The notes under the pieces are model-generated. The model had not been told where the DNA came from. It did not search any database and was given only the letters and a program-made list of their open reading frames with translations. This document shows, piece by piece, positions 1 to 6,901 of a stretch of 10,850 nucleotides of DNA. The translations under genes were made by a program, and so were the position numbers. The stretch is from an uncultured Campylobacter sp. GTDB lineage: Bacteria > Campylobacterota > Campylobacteria > Campylobacterales > Campylobacteraceae. The stretch covers positions 1 through 10,850 of the forward strand of contig NZ_CALHIK010000109.1 in the NCBI RefSeq assembly GCF_938030785.1. Reading direction: 5' to 3'. Positions within the stretch are counted from its first letter, which is position 1. Every line of letters starts with the position of its first letter.

Positions 1-1
1 C

Positions 2-256
2 GATGCGCCCGCTACAGCCCGTCCAAAAGGCGCGAGCGTGAAGCTAAATGAGGGCAAAATCGCGCAGCAGAAGCAAACGGAGGGTATCACCGTGGGCGAG
101 TTTAAAGACGCGAACTATCAGCTACATACGGGCTATTTTTTTGGGCTCGCGGGTAAAATTTTATGGTCGCTCGTTTCGCTTTGTATGGCGCTTTTTATCT
201 TTAGTGGCTTTTATATGACGGTAAAAAGGGCGTTTAAGTCAGAAAAGCTCAGCTAA
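2..256 (+). CDS. PepSY-associated TM helix protein, C-terminal fragment (5' end outside window)
   Basis: The reading frame is open from base 2, so the gene begins upstream; a GTG at 38 is internal and has no convincing ribosome binding site. The visible 84 residues contain a conserved-looking LHTG..FGL.GKILW stretch. A single hydrophobic helix follows, containing SLCMALFIFSGFYM, then a basic end (VKRAFKSEK). This matches the last periplasmic loop and final helix of PepSY-associated transmembrane proteins (PiuB-like), which are inner-membrane proteins often tied to siderophore or iron uptake and reductase functions. The family assignment rests on the LHTG-FGL-ILW-SGF pattern only; the substrate cannot be told from a fragment. 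It converges with the minus-strand cluster that ends at 364. Confidence 0.7.
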   Translation, partial: DAPATARPKGASVKLNEGKIAQQKQTEGITVGEFKDANYQLHTGYFFGLAGKILWSLVSLCMALFIFSGFYMTVKRAFKSEKLS

Positions 257-363
257 ATTTTACCTTTGCGGAAAGGGCGGTAAATTATAAAATTTACCTC
301 GGTAGCGAAGATGATAAAATTTAAATTTACCCGCCGCGACTGCTTAAAATTTCTTGCTTAGCG
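257..363. other. Convergent intergenic gap rich in AAATTT words
   Basis: Between the stop of the PepSY fragment and the stop of the ThrE_2 gene there is no open frame of note. AAATTT occurs at 255-260, 290-295, 317-322, 323-328 and 347-352, five copies in about 100 bp, where composition would predict far less than one. The stretch also holds the hairpins at 263-276 and 279-298. Confidence 0.6.
279..298. terminator. Hairpin in convergent gap, possible bidirectional terminator
   Basis: A perfect 8-bp inverted repeat, GGTAAATT / AATTTACC, encloses the 4-base loop ATAA, between two convergent genes. A smaller one, CCTTT-GCGG-AAAGG, lies at 263-276. Neither is followed by a clear T-run and the main stem is AT-rich, so intrinsic termination is uncertain. 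The position between two gene ends is the best argument. The stem also embeds one of the AAATTT words that crowd this gap. Confidence 0.35.
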
Positions 364-864
364 CTATTTGCTCCTTGCGCCGCGAGTGATCATCAAGGAC
401 TGTTCGTAGAAAATTAGCAGCGTTATTGAAACGCCCGTGCCGAGCGCCAGCGAGATCGAGATCGTGGCGAGGGCGTTGTCGAAAAACGAGATGAGGTGGG
501 CGAGTTTCTGCTGCGCGCCCGCGGCTTTGATATAAGAAAACAGCGCCAAAACCGTCTTGTAAGCGTAGATGCCCGGGATCATCGGAAGCAGCGCGGGAAA
601 GGCGATGATCTCTGCGGGCACCTTGAGGCGCTTGGCACAGAGCATTCCCAAAACGCCGATCAGAAACGACGCAAAAAGCGTCGCGGCGGCGATCGAAAAA
701 ATTTGGCTCTGTATCAGCAAAAACCTACACGAATGCGCAACCGCCGCAAGCAGTGCCGAGAAAATAAGCGTCTTTTTTGGCGGCATGCACGCATACGCAA
801 ACCCCAGCCCCGCCGCAGCGGCAAAGCAGGCGTCCTTAAATACCGAAAGCGCTATATCAAACAT
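364..864 (-). CDS. Threonine/serine exporter family protein, ThrE_2 (YjjB-like) subunit
   Basis: This 166-residue protein is almost entirely membrane. Hydrophobic segments lie at about 5-26, 32-50, 55-75, 84-110 and 132-152. The fourth carries the PALLPMIPGIYAYKT pattern (90-104), typical of the small ThrE_2 (DUF3815) partner; length fits E. coli YjjB (about 157 aa). Together with the ThrE_1 protein encoded just upstream it should form a two-part inner-membrane exporter. Corynebacterium ThrE exports threonine and serine, and E. coli YjjPB has been linked to succinate export, so the substrate is open. It starts with ATG at 864, with GGGG about 8 bases upstream in the mRNA, and overlaps the end of the ThrE_1 gene by 8 bp, suggesting coupled translation. 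It is the last gene of the minus-strand cluster. Confidence 0.85.
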   Translation of the reverse strand: MFDIALSVFKDACFAAAAGLGFAYACMPPKKTLIFSALLAAVAHSCRFLLIQSQIFSIAAATLFASFLIGVLGMLCAKRLKVPAEIIAFPALLPMIPGIYAYKTVLALFSYIKAAGAQQKLAHLISFFDNALATISISLALGTGVSITLLIFYEQSLMITRGARSK

Positions 865-1996
865 TTACGAGCCCCAAATTTGAGATGCTAAGCGTCAGAA
901 AGAGCCCGATCGCGATGCAGATGATCAAAAGCCCCGTATTTAGCCCTCTGCTGATGCCTACGAGCATATTTTCGTTTAGGATGTCAAAGACGGAGTTTAT
1001 CAGCCAGACGCCGGGGATCAAAAATAGTATGCTCGATCCCACGGCGACGTCGGGCGTGGCGCTAAGCCCGTAGCGAGCGCCTAGCGAGACGATGAAGGAG
1101 ACTGCGAACGAAACCGCGATGTATTGGATTTTTAGGTTGATTTTGAGCTTGCTAAGCAGATGGCGGGCGCAAACTCCAAAAGCCGTAGCCGCAAAAACTA
1201 ATGCCATCGCGCCGCCATCGCCGCCGAAAAGCTCGCAGAATGCGGCGTTTGCGACGCTGAGCAGAACGAGGGTTTTGGCAAAGCTTTTCTTTTGCGAGGC
1301 TAAAATTTCTGCAAATGCAGCCTTAGCGCGCGCAAGGGGGATTTTCTCGTCGTAAATTTCCCAGCTAAGCGCGCTTAGCTCCGAGATCAGATCGAAGCTG
1401 ATCTGCGCCGCAGCGCCCGTTTTAACGTAGGTGCGGCGGATGGAGTTGTCCGCAGGATCCATCACGCTAATGATGAAGTGACGCACGAATATCATCAGGC
1501 TCGCCTCGTAGCCGTAAGCGCCCGCGATCCTGCACACGCAGCGCTCGATTCGCGCGGTGTAGGTGCCGATGCTAAGCATCTTGGCGGCGTATTCGCTAAG
1601 AAAATTGGTAAGCTCTTGGATCTGCGGTCTCGCCGCTTCTGCTTCTTTTGCTGTTGCCATTTCCGCCGTTGCGTTAGTGTTTCGTGTTGTTTTCGCGTCC
1701 GCCGCCGTTTTTGATACCGCTTCGGCATCCGTTGTGGCGGTAAAATTTTGATTGTTTAAATTTGGCATCGTTTTAGAATTTGAGTTATCTAAATTTAGCG
1801 CCGAGGCCGAATTTTGCTCGTTTAAATTTAACGCCTCCACAGAGCTTTCATCGCCCAAATTTGAAGCGGCGCAATTTTGCCCTTTTAAAGAATTCTGCTC
1901 GTCTAAATTTAAATCGCAGTCCGAATTCTGTCCGCTTAAATTTAAACTTTCGGCGTCCTCGCAAGATCCGCTAAATTTAGAATTTCCACCGCCCAT
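857..1996 (-). CDS. Threonine/serine exporter family protein, ThrE_1 (YjjP-like) subunit with repeat-rich N-terminal extension
   Basis: The 379-residue protein has two unlike parts. Residues from about 125 onward (IQELTNFLSEYAAKMLSIGTY...) match the ThrE_1/YjjP family: a soluble N-terminal portion, then hydrophobic segments near 241-258, 262-280, 289-308, 316-336 and 351-373, including LFLIPGVWLINSVFD. That part alone is about 255 residues, the usual length of YjjP. Residues 1-124 are extra: six copies of an 11-residue unit (LNLxxQNS, 18-88), then an Ala/Thr/Lys/Glu-rich stretch. I keep the ATG at 1996 because GAGGTGA lies just upstream in the mRNA, overlapping the envC stop. An ATG at 1660 would give a normal-length protein and cannot be excluded. 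There are 4 bp between the envC stop and this start. Confidence 0.82.
   Translation of the reverse strand: MGGGNSKFSGSCEDAESLNLSGQNSDCDLNLDEQNSLKGQNCAASNLGDESSVEALNLNEQNSASALNLDNSNSKTMPNLNNQNFTATTDAEAVSKTAADAKTTRNTNATAEMATAKEAEAARPQIQELTNFLSEYAAKMLSIGTYTARIERCVCRIAGAYGYEASLMIFVRHFIISVMDPADNSIRRTYVKTGAAAQISFDLISELSALSWEIYDEKIPLARAKAAFAEILASQKKSFAKTLVLLSVANAAFCELFGGDGGAMALVFAATAFGVCARHLLSKLKINLKIQYIAVSFAVSFIVSLGARYGLSATPDVAVGSSILFLIPGVWLINSVFDILNENMLVGISRGLNTGLLIICIAIGLFLTLSISNLGLVNV
1733..1945 (-). repeat. 33-bp tandem repeat array coding 11-residue LNLxxQNS units
   Basis: Six 11-residue units lie at residues 18-28, 29-39, 45-55, 56-66, 67-77 and 78-88 of the ThrE_1 protein, interrupted once by a 6-residue spacer (QNCAA plus the start of unit 3). 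On the plus strand each unit has a GAATTYTG-like word, a short YYCGYY spacer and a TAAATTTAA-like word. The best copies begin at 1809, 1890 and 1923; diverged ones begin at 1743, 1776 and 1842. Their starts are 33 bp apart, except across the interruption. Most units therefore carry two RAATTY sites. No stop codon interrupts the array. Confidence 0.85.
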
Positions 1997-2000
1997 GGCT

Positions 2001-2007
2001 TCACCTC
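2001..2007 (-). promoter_or_regulatory. Shine-Dalgarno site deciding the ThrE_1 start
   Basis: The mRNA reads GAGGTGA, 4 bases before the ATG at 1996, and the TGA of envC is the end of this same motif. A strong site at the expected place supports translation of the repeat-bearing N-terminal extension, rather than a start inside the gene. Confidence 0.6.
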
Positions 2008-3383
2008 AGACTTATGAGATCGAGCGGGTTGATGTGGTAGTTTTGCTGCGTCACCTCAAAGGTCAGATCCGAGCCGATGCGCCCGATGATGTAGCCCTTT
2101 TTGACATTGGAGCCGACGCGCACGGTGGGCGGGATCTGATTTAGATGCGCGTAGATCGTGTGGATGCCGCCGCTGTGCTCTAGGATCACCACCTTATCGA
2201 GCACGGCGGTTTCTTTAGCAAAGACCACTTTGCCCGGCAGCACCGCCTTAACCTGCGTGTCGCCGCTGTTTGAGCCCAGCACGATATTTTCGTTGAAAAG
2301 CTTGATGTTATACACCGGATCGTTGTAGTTGCCGAATTTTCGCTTCAAATACGCGCCGTTCAGAGGCGCCGCGGTCTTAGCTCCGCTGTATTTTTTAACG
2401 CGCGAGGACTGATAGCTAGAGCCGTACTGCTTGACTTTTTGGTTGATCTTGCTTACGCGCTCATCCGCGGGCTCGCTCACTTCTGGCTCGGGCTCGCTAG
2501 GAGGCGCAGGCTCGGGCTTGCCTGCCTTTTTGGCAGCCGCCTTTGCTTTGGCGTACTCTTTTTCGCGTGCCTGGCGCTCCTTTTGCTTCTGCGCTTCAAG
2601 CTTTGCTTGGCGCGCCGCTTCCTCCTTCTGCGCTTTGGCTTTTTCCTCGGCGTCGTCGATGATCTTAAGCTCCTGCAGGGTCTTAGATATGGCGTCTTGC
2701 TCGTCGTTTATCTTCTCTAGGCGCGCGATGTAGTCCTCTTTGTCCTTTTTCATCTGCGCGAGCTTCTCTTTTTGGGTGGTTAGCTTGGCGTTAAGATCGG
2801 TTTTTTTCTTGTCGTAGCCCGCCATGCTCGCCTGGATCGATTTGATCTTTTTATTCTGTTCGTTGATAAAATTTTGATTATTTTCGTAGTCTTTGATTAG
2901 ACCTTTCAGCTCGTCGTTCATAACGACGCCGAGCCCCTCTAAAATTTCGCTAGCCACGATAGAATCGGGCGTAGTGGTGGAATTTACGTCGGTGATTAAA
3001 TCAAACGATAACTCTTGCGAGATCACGCTTATGATCTTGCTCTCCAGTTCGCTTTGCACGCTAAGAAGAGTGGCGTTTTGGCTATTTAGCTTCTCAAGCT
3101 CCTGCGCTTCGGCGGCGTATTGATCCTTTAGTCCTTCGATCGTTTCGCTTAGCTGCTTGATCTCGCCCTCGCGCTTTTTAAAGCCCTCCTGCTCCTTTAC
3201 GATCTGGCCTGCGATCTCATCGATCTTTTGCGAGAGTTGCATCCCCTCCTTTTGCGAGCTTTTGAGCTCTTGACCCGCTTTGGCGATCTTATCTTTCGTG
3301 CTTTGTCCCTTTGCGGGCGCGGCATAAGTAAGAGCTGCGGCAAGCCCTAGCGCAAGAAGCGGCGCTAAAAAAGCTCTTTTCAT
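2001..3383 (-). CDS. envC: Murein hydrolase activator EnvC, degenerate LytM/M23 domain
   Basis: This 460-residue exported protein is the periplasmic partner of FtsEX, expected to switch on septal amidases (AmiA type). An N-terminal signal segment (MKRAFLAPLLALGLAAALTYA) is followed by long charged coiled-coil stretches (about 30-130 and 160-285), a Pro/Glu-rich hinge (288-306) and a C-terminal LytM/M23-like domain (about 340-460). Zinc-site residues of active M23 enzymes are missing. The first H-x3-D motif is replaced by the FNENI region (363-367), and the HxH of the last motif is replaced in DLTFEV (439-444); only the middle YAHL His413 remains. As in E. coli EnvC, this points to an activator, not a hydrolase. 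Its ATG overlaps the ftsX stop as ATGA. Confidence 0.88.
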   Translation of the reverse strand: MKRAFLAPLLALGLAAALTYAAPAKGQSTKDKIAKAGQELKSSQKEGMQLSQKIDEIAGQIVKEQEGFKKREGEIKQLSETIEGLKDQYAAEAQELEKLNSQNATLLSVQSELESKIISVISQELSFDLITDVNSTTTPDSIVASEILEGLGVVMNDELKGLIKDYENNQNFINEQNKKIKSIQASMAGYDKKKTDLNAKLTTQKEKLAQMKKDKEDYIARLEKINDEQDAISKTLQELKIIDDAEEKAKAQKEEAARQAKLEAQKQKERQAREKEYAKAKAAAKKAGKPEPAPPSEPEPEVSEPADERVSKINQKVKQYGSSYQSSRVKKYSGAKTAAPLNGAYLKRKFGNYNDPVYNIKLFNENIVLGSNSGDTQVKAVLPGKVVFAKETAVLDKVVILEHSGGIHTIYAHLNQIPPTVRVGSNVKKGYIIGRIGSDLTFEVTQQNYHINPLDLISLR

Positions 3384-4195
3384 GCTCGTTTATTTCCGAT
3401 TTGCAGCATCACAAAGCTAACTGCGATGATAGATAGCGCCAAGGCGGCACTCAAAAGGATTAGCGCATCGTAAGGTAGCACTATGGCGGTGCGCAGATCG
3501 CCGATGCCCTTAAGCGTGGTCGAAAACACCTCCCAAGAGGGAAGCGCAATGTAGAAGCAGGTCACGATCAGCGTAGCGATGAAGGAGTCTATTATCGCCA
3601 TTCGGTAGAGTTTGCCGCTTTTTATCAGAAACGACGCGCCGAAAAGCTCCATGATCTCGATGCGCTCTTTGTGTTCGTAAACCCAGATACGCATCTGGCG
3701 GTGAATTAACATCACGCCTAAAAGCACGATCAGAAACGCAAAGCCGTAAACGAGGCTTTTGATAAGCAGCAAAATTTTAAAAATTTCATCGTGGGTCTTT
3801 TTAAAAATTTCAACCCGCGTAAGCGAACCGATCGATTTTAGATCCTGCTCGATCTTGGCAAGCTGCGCGGCGTCGGGGAAGCTTTCAAGCTTGACGCTAT
3901 AAAATTTAGGCAAATTTTTACTAAGCTCGGCAAAGGCGTTTTGTGAAATTTTACCCTTCAGTCGCTCGGTGATGCCCGCGGTCGAAATTTCGCCAATCGA
4001 GCTGATTTTAGGCACCGCTTTTTGCGCGTCTTGCAAGCTGAGCGAGGTTTTGGAGACTAGCACGATGTTGTATTCGTTTTGGATCGAGCGCTCGTAGCTT
4101 TTGGTTAGATTGCTCATAAAAATTCCAAACTGCACGGAAAAAAGCAGCGCGACGAGCGAAAAGATCACGCCGAAATGGGTTTTAATCGATTTCAT
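3380..4195 (-). CDS. ftsX: Cell division protein FtsX
   Basis: The 271-residue inner-membrane protein has the FtsX layout: TM1 at 7-28, a periplasmic domain of about 110 residues (29-140), then TM2 at 141-164, TM3 at 199-218 and TM4 at 241-265. The cytoplasmic stretch EHKERIEIMELFGAS (174-188) between TM2 and TM3 is the conserved region thought to contact FtsE. FtsX passes FtsE ATP-driven movement to EnvC, whose gene follows with a 4-bp overlap. The start at 4195 lies inside the end of ftsE (14-bp overlap), with AAGGA upstream in the mRNA. The part coding the periplasmic domain and its edges (3770-3990) is dotted with AAATTT words; the flanking parts coding conserved segments are not. Confidence 0.9.
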   Translation of the reverse strand: MKSIKTHFGVIFSLVALLFSVQFGIFMSNLTKSYERSIQNEYNIVLVSKTSLSLQDAQKAVPKISSIGEISTAGITERLKGKISQNAFAELSKNLPKFYSVKLESFPDAAQLAKIEQDLKSIGSLTRVEIFKKTHDEIFKILLLIKSLVYGFAFLIVLLGVMLIHRQMRIWVYEHKERIEIMELFGASFLIKSGKLYRMAIIDSFIATLIVTCFYIALPSWEVFSTTLKGIGDLRTAIVLPYDALILLSAALALSIIAVSFVMLQIGNKRA

Positions 4196-4871
4196 TTACT
4201 TTAGCGTCCTTAATCTCAAAATGTCGGTGCCTAAAACGCAGCGTGGCGGGCATTTTGTGTGTCACGATGACGACGCAGGCGTTCCACGACTCGCACGCCG
4301 AGCGCAGCAAATTCCAAATAATGGCGCTGGAGTAGTCGTCCAAATTTCCCGTAGGCTCGTCGCACAGCAGCAGGCGCGGATTATGCGCCATCGCGCGCGC
4401 CAAAGCCACGCGCTGCTGCTCGCCGCCGCTAAGTTCGAGCGGATACTTGCCCATCTTATGCCCGAGCTCGACGTGGCGCAGTAGCTTTTTGGCTTGGTCT
4501 TGGCAGACCTGCTGATTGTAGCCCATTATCATTAACGGAAGCATTATATTGCGCTCGATCGTCCATTCGTTGATCAGGCGGTAGTTTTGAAAGATAATGC
4601 CGATGCGCTGGCGTAGGGTGCGCAGATCGGAGTTCGTGATGCCCTTTAGATCGCACAGGCAGACGTTCAGCTCGCCGCCGATGATGTTGATGCCGCCGTA
4701 GAAGGACTTAAGCAGCGTGGATTTACCGCTACCGCTCTTGCCCGTGATGATGACGAAGTCCTTCGCGCCGATGCCGAAACTCGCGTCTTGGATGACCGCG
4801 CCCGCCTTTTCGTAGCCTAGCGTGAGGCCCGCTGCGGTGATGATGTTGTAATCGTCCGTTATCTCTGCCAT
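4182..4871 (-). CDS. ftsE: Cell division ATP-binding protein FtsE
   Basis: This 229-residue ABC ATPase has every family motif: Walker A GKSGSGKST (44-52), Q-loop Gln95, signature LSGGEQQR (147-154), Walker B with LLLCDEPTGNLD (167-178) and switch His205. With FtsX it forms the complex that links cell division to peptidoglycan splitting. The frame is open further upstream to 5045, but the extra 58 residues are basic, unlike FtsE and antisense-like. I place the start at the ATG at 4871 (MAEITDDYNII), preceded in the mRNA by GGAGAT about 12 bases away. This start lies 13 bp inside the end of trmB, suggesting translational coupling. Confidence 0.92.
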   Translation of the reverse strand: MAEITDDYNIITAAGLTLGYEKAGAVIQDASFGIGAKDFVIITGKSGSGKSTLLKSFYGGINIIGGELNVCLCDLKGITNSDLRTLRQRIGIIFQNYRLINEWTIERNIMLPLMIMGYNQQVCQDQAKKLLRHVELGHKMGKYPLELSGGEQQRVALARAMAHNPRLLLCDEPTGNLDDYSSAIIWNLLRSACESWNACVVIVTHKMPATLRFRHRHFEIKDAKVNEID

Positions 4872-6898
4872 TGTGAAAATATCTCCGAAATTTTTTGATG
4901 TGCCGCGTGGTTTTCGCGCGTAGGAAGCGGGCGGCGGATGAAGTAGCGCGTGCCGCTTGCGTTTGCGCGGATAAAACACTGCTGCGGAAAGTCGAACGCC
5001 CCGAGCGAAAGCAGGATTAGCACGTCCTGCGGCTCGGCGGTGCACGGCTTACTTTGTCGTTTGAGCTGTGACTTTGCGCAGTCTAGCTCGCTTTGGTGTT
5101 CGGCTCGCGGTTCTGCACGGCCTTCTAGGTTGCTTTGCTGTTTATCTTGCTGCTTGGTGAAGCTCGGCTTGCTTTGCCTTTCGGCTTGCGATACCTTTTT
5201 ACAAGGTACGGCGCTTATGTTTAATGCCGCGTTTGTTTCGTTTGCGCGGGTCGCTGCGAACGAGCCGCCTGAATTCGGCGCATTGCTCGCATCTATTACA
5301 CTGATCGTTGCAGGTGTAGTTCTCGCACCTGTCGCATCGATAGCTGCAAGCGCACCTTCCGTGCCGCTAGCATTTAGCGCGCTGCTTGCGTCGATTGTTG
5401 CGATCAGGTCGTTTGCGTTTAGTGTATCGCTTGCGGCGGCTGCGCTGTTTATCTGCGCGCCTTGCTTTGTTACGATCTGCTCGCAGGCTAAAGTGCGCTT
5501 TTCGCCAGGGGCGGTGCGGCTAAATTTAGCGCTTACCGCGATGGGAACGTCGCCCGTTAAATTTACGTCGTTTGAGTCCAAGTAATTTTGATTTAAATTT
5601 ACGCTCTCTTTTGCGCCCGTTTCATTCGCGCGGTTTGTATTTGGCGCGGCGCTCGCTTTTTTTAGAATTTGCGTAGCGTTCTCGCAAGCTAAAATTTTAT
5701 CGCCCGCCGCCGTAGCTGAAATTTTGCCGCAGTCTGACGAAATTTCATCCACGCTTGCTTGCTCGGTCAAATTTTTGTCGCGCATCGCGTCTAAATTTGT
5801 AGTCTCGTCGTTTATCGCTTCGCCCGCGCTGCTTAAATTCACGCCGTCCGCCGTGCAAATCCCGTCCGCGTCCAAGCTTTTCTGCGCGTCAAAGTAAAAA
5901 ATTTCCTCAAAATGCACGAAAAAATCCTCGCCTTTGAAGGTGAAATTTTTAAAATTCTGCGCTATCTTCGCCGCGTCAAATTTTAAAAATTCCATCTCAA
6001 ACCGCTGCGGCTCGCCCAGACCCGCGGTTTTGTTTTCGTAGATCAGATCGTAGATGTCTTTGTCCATCTTGCGCCATCTATCCTCGTATTTGCTAGCTAC
6101 CGCGACGTCGCGGTTTTTGAAGTGCGAAATTTCGCCTGCTTTGTGCTGAACGTAGGGCGAGAGCTTTTGCATAGCGTAAAGGAAGTACTCCTCGCTGTCG
6201 GTGCGAAGCTCGAAGCGGCCGCCGAGCCCGAGCGTGCGCGCGATCTGTGAGGCGAACTCGTCGCTTACGACGCGGCGGTGCGGCGCGTCGTCCCACGGCA
6301 CTGGGAAGTGCAAAAACACGCGCTGCAGGCAGCCTGCGGGAAGCAGACTTAGCAAAACCCGCGCGTCGGTGGCAATCAGCGCAATGTTTTGCAGCCCCTC
6401 GCGGATCGCTAGCTTTGCAACCTGTTCGATCGCGGGCTTGTAAATTTCGATGCCGATTAGTAGTGCGTCCTTATTCGAGCGCGCTTGATGAAGCAGGTGT
6501 CTGCCCGAGCCGAAGCCGATCTCGATAAAAATTTTATTAAATTTAGAGCTTTTTACGAGGGATAAAATTTCATTCTCGTCCAAAATCAGCGGCGTTTTTT
6601 CGGTAAGCGAGCTATCTTTGTAAGCAAACGCCTGCGAGATGATCTGCGCGCAGAAGCGCTCTTTAAAAATTTCGAGCGCTCGCTGCAGATGACCAATCTT
6701 AGCGGGCTTGGTGATCTTTTCGCCCTTTACTATCACCTTGTCGCCGCTGGGCTTTACGATGATAAAAAACTCGCTATCAAAGCTATTAGTTCGCACGAGC
6801 GTTAAATTTCTGCCGCGCGCCGTCTCTAAAAACTCGGTCTCGCCGAGTTTAATCGGCAGCCGCGGCAGGCTCACGCTGCGGGTTATGAAATTCGGCAA
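4859..6898 (-). CDS. trmB: tRNA (guanine46-N7)-methyltransferase TrmB with a ~285-residue insertion
   Basis: TrmB uses S-adenosylmethionine to make m7G46 in tRNA. Residues 1-115 match the N-terminal part seen in Campylobacter TrmB (KPAKIGHLQRALEIFKERFC). The methyltransferase core follows, with SAM motif IEIGFGSGRHLL (125-136), HFPVPWDDAPHRRV (197-210) and LRTDSEEY (231-238). The C-terminal module begins near HFEEIFYF (329-336) and resumes only at VLILLSLGAFDFP (626-638). Campylobacter TrmB is normally about 390 residues; this one is 679, because residues about 339-624 are extra low-complexity sequence with no stop. The start is TTG at 6898 (MPNF, the usual N-terminus), with GCGGAA 6 bases upstream in the mRNA, spanning the flpA stop. 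Sequencing error is unlikely, as the frame is kept for 2040 bp. Confidence 0.9.
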   Translation of the reverse strand: MPNFITRSVSLPRLPIKLGETEFLETARGRNLTLVRTNSFDSEFFIIVKPSGDKVIVKGEKITKPAKIGHLQRALEIFKERFCAQIISQAFAYKDSSLTEKTPLILDENEILSLVKSSKFNKIFIEIGFGSGRHLLHQARSNKDALLIGIEIYKPAIEQVAKLAIREGLQNIALIATDARVLLSLLPAGCLQRVFLHFPVPWDDAPHRRVVSDEFASQIARTLGLGGRFELRTDSEEYFLYAMQKLSPYVQHKAGEISHFKNRDVAVASKYEDRWRKMDKDIYDLIYENKTAGLGEPQRFEMEFLKFDAAKIAQNFKNFTFKGEDFFVHFEEIFYFDAQKSLDADGICTADGVNLSSAGEAINDETTNLDAMRDKNLTEQASVDEISSDCGKISATAAGDKILACENATQILKKASAAPNTNRANETGAKESVNLNQNYLDSNDVNLTGDVPIAVSAKFSRTAPGEKRTLACEQIVTKQGAQINSAAAASDTLNANDLIATIDASSALNASGTEGALAAIDATGARTTPATISVIDASNAPNSGGSFAATRANETNAALNISAVPCKKVSQAERQSKPSFTKQQDKQQSNLEGRAEPRAEHQSELDCAKSQLKRQSKPCTAEPQDVLILLSLGAFDFPQQCFIRANASGTRYFIRRPLPTRENHAAHQKISEIFSQWQR
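5027..5884 (-). repeat. In-frame low-complexity insertion in TrmB, mosaic of repeat families
   Basis: TrmB residues about 339-624 have no counterpart in the family. Three parts can be seen. Residues 340-465 are Asn/Asp/Ala-rich and carry RAATTY words, including the D[EK]I cores at 5689-5701, 5716-5728 and 5737-5749. Residues 490-560 are Ala/Ser/Thr-rich with an IDA[ST] unit coded by GC[AG]TC[GT]AT words at 5289, 5334 and 5388. Residues 565-622 are Gln/Lys/Ser/Glu-rich with repeats around RQSKP. Boundaries are judged from where the TrmB pattern stops and resumes, accurate to about ten residues. Confidence 0.75.
5045..5190 (-). repeat. Degenerate repeat coding Q/K/S-rich RQSKP segment
   Basis: On the plus strand the words CGGCTT-[AG]-CTTTG recur at 5045-5055 and 5165-5175, with related CTTTG- and GCTTGC-type pieces between (for example 5088-5094 and 5141-5153). 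In protein this gives RQSKP twice (TrmB residues 574-578 and 614-618), flanked by Gln-rich sequence. Unlike the rest of the inserts it contains no AAATTT words. Confidence 0.5.
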
Positions 6899-6901
6899 GC
6901 T

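Noticed and set aside
1752..2144. A 130-codon plus-strand frame across the ThrE_1 repeat array and the end of envC.
   Set aside because: It is a mirror of the 33-bp repeats (AAATTT is self-complementary) and runs into antisense of the EnvC LytM domain.
2001..2360. EnvC C-terminal domain as an active M23 peptidase.
   Set aside because: The first H-x3-D and the final HxH zinc and catalytic residues are not there; only one of the usual histidines remains.
4872..5045. A longer FtsE beginning at 5045 with 58 more residues.
   Set aside because: The extra residues are antisense-like, basic and unlike FtsE, and would overlap trmB by 187 bp; the ATG at 4871 has its own ribosome binding site and gives the normal length.
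4950..5585. A 211-codon open frame on the plus strand opposite the TrmB insert.
   Set aside because: It is antisense to an intact trmB frame, has no ribosome binding site or recognisable domain, and is open because the low-complexity insert avoids stops on both strands.
5027..5884. The TrmB insert as a frameshift or assembly artefact, or a transposon.
   Set aside because: The frame is continuous on both sides with family motifs intact, there are no terminal inverted repeats, target duplication or transposase, and similar inserts occur in neighbouring genes.
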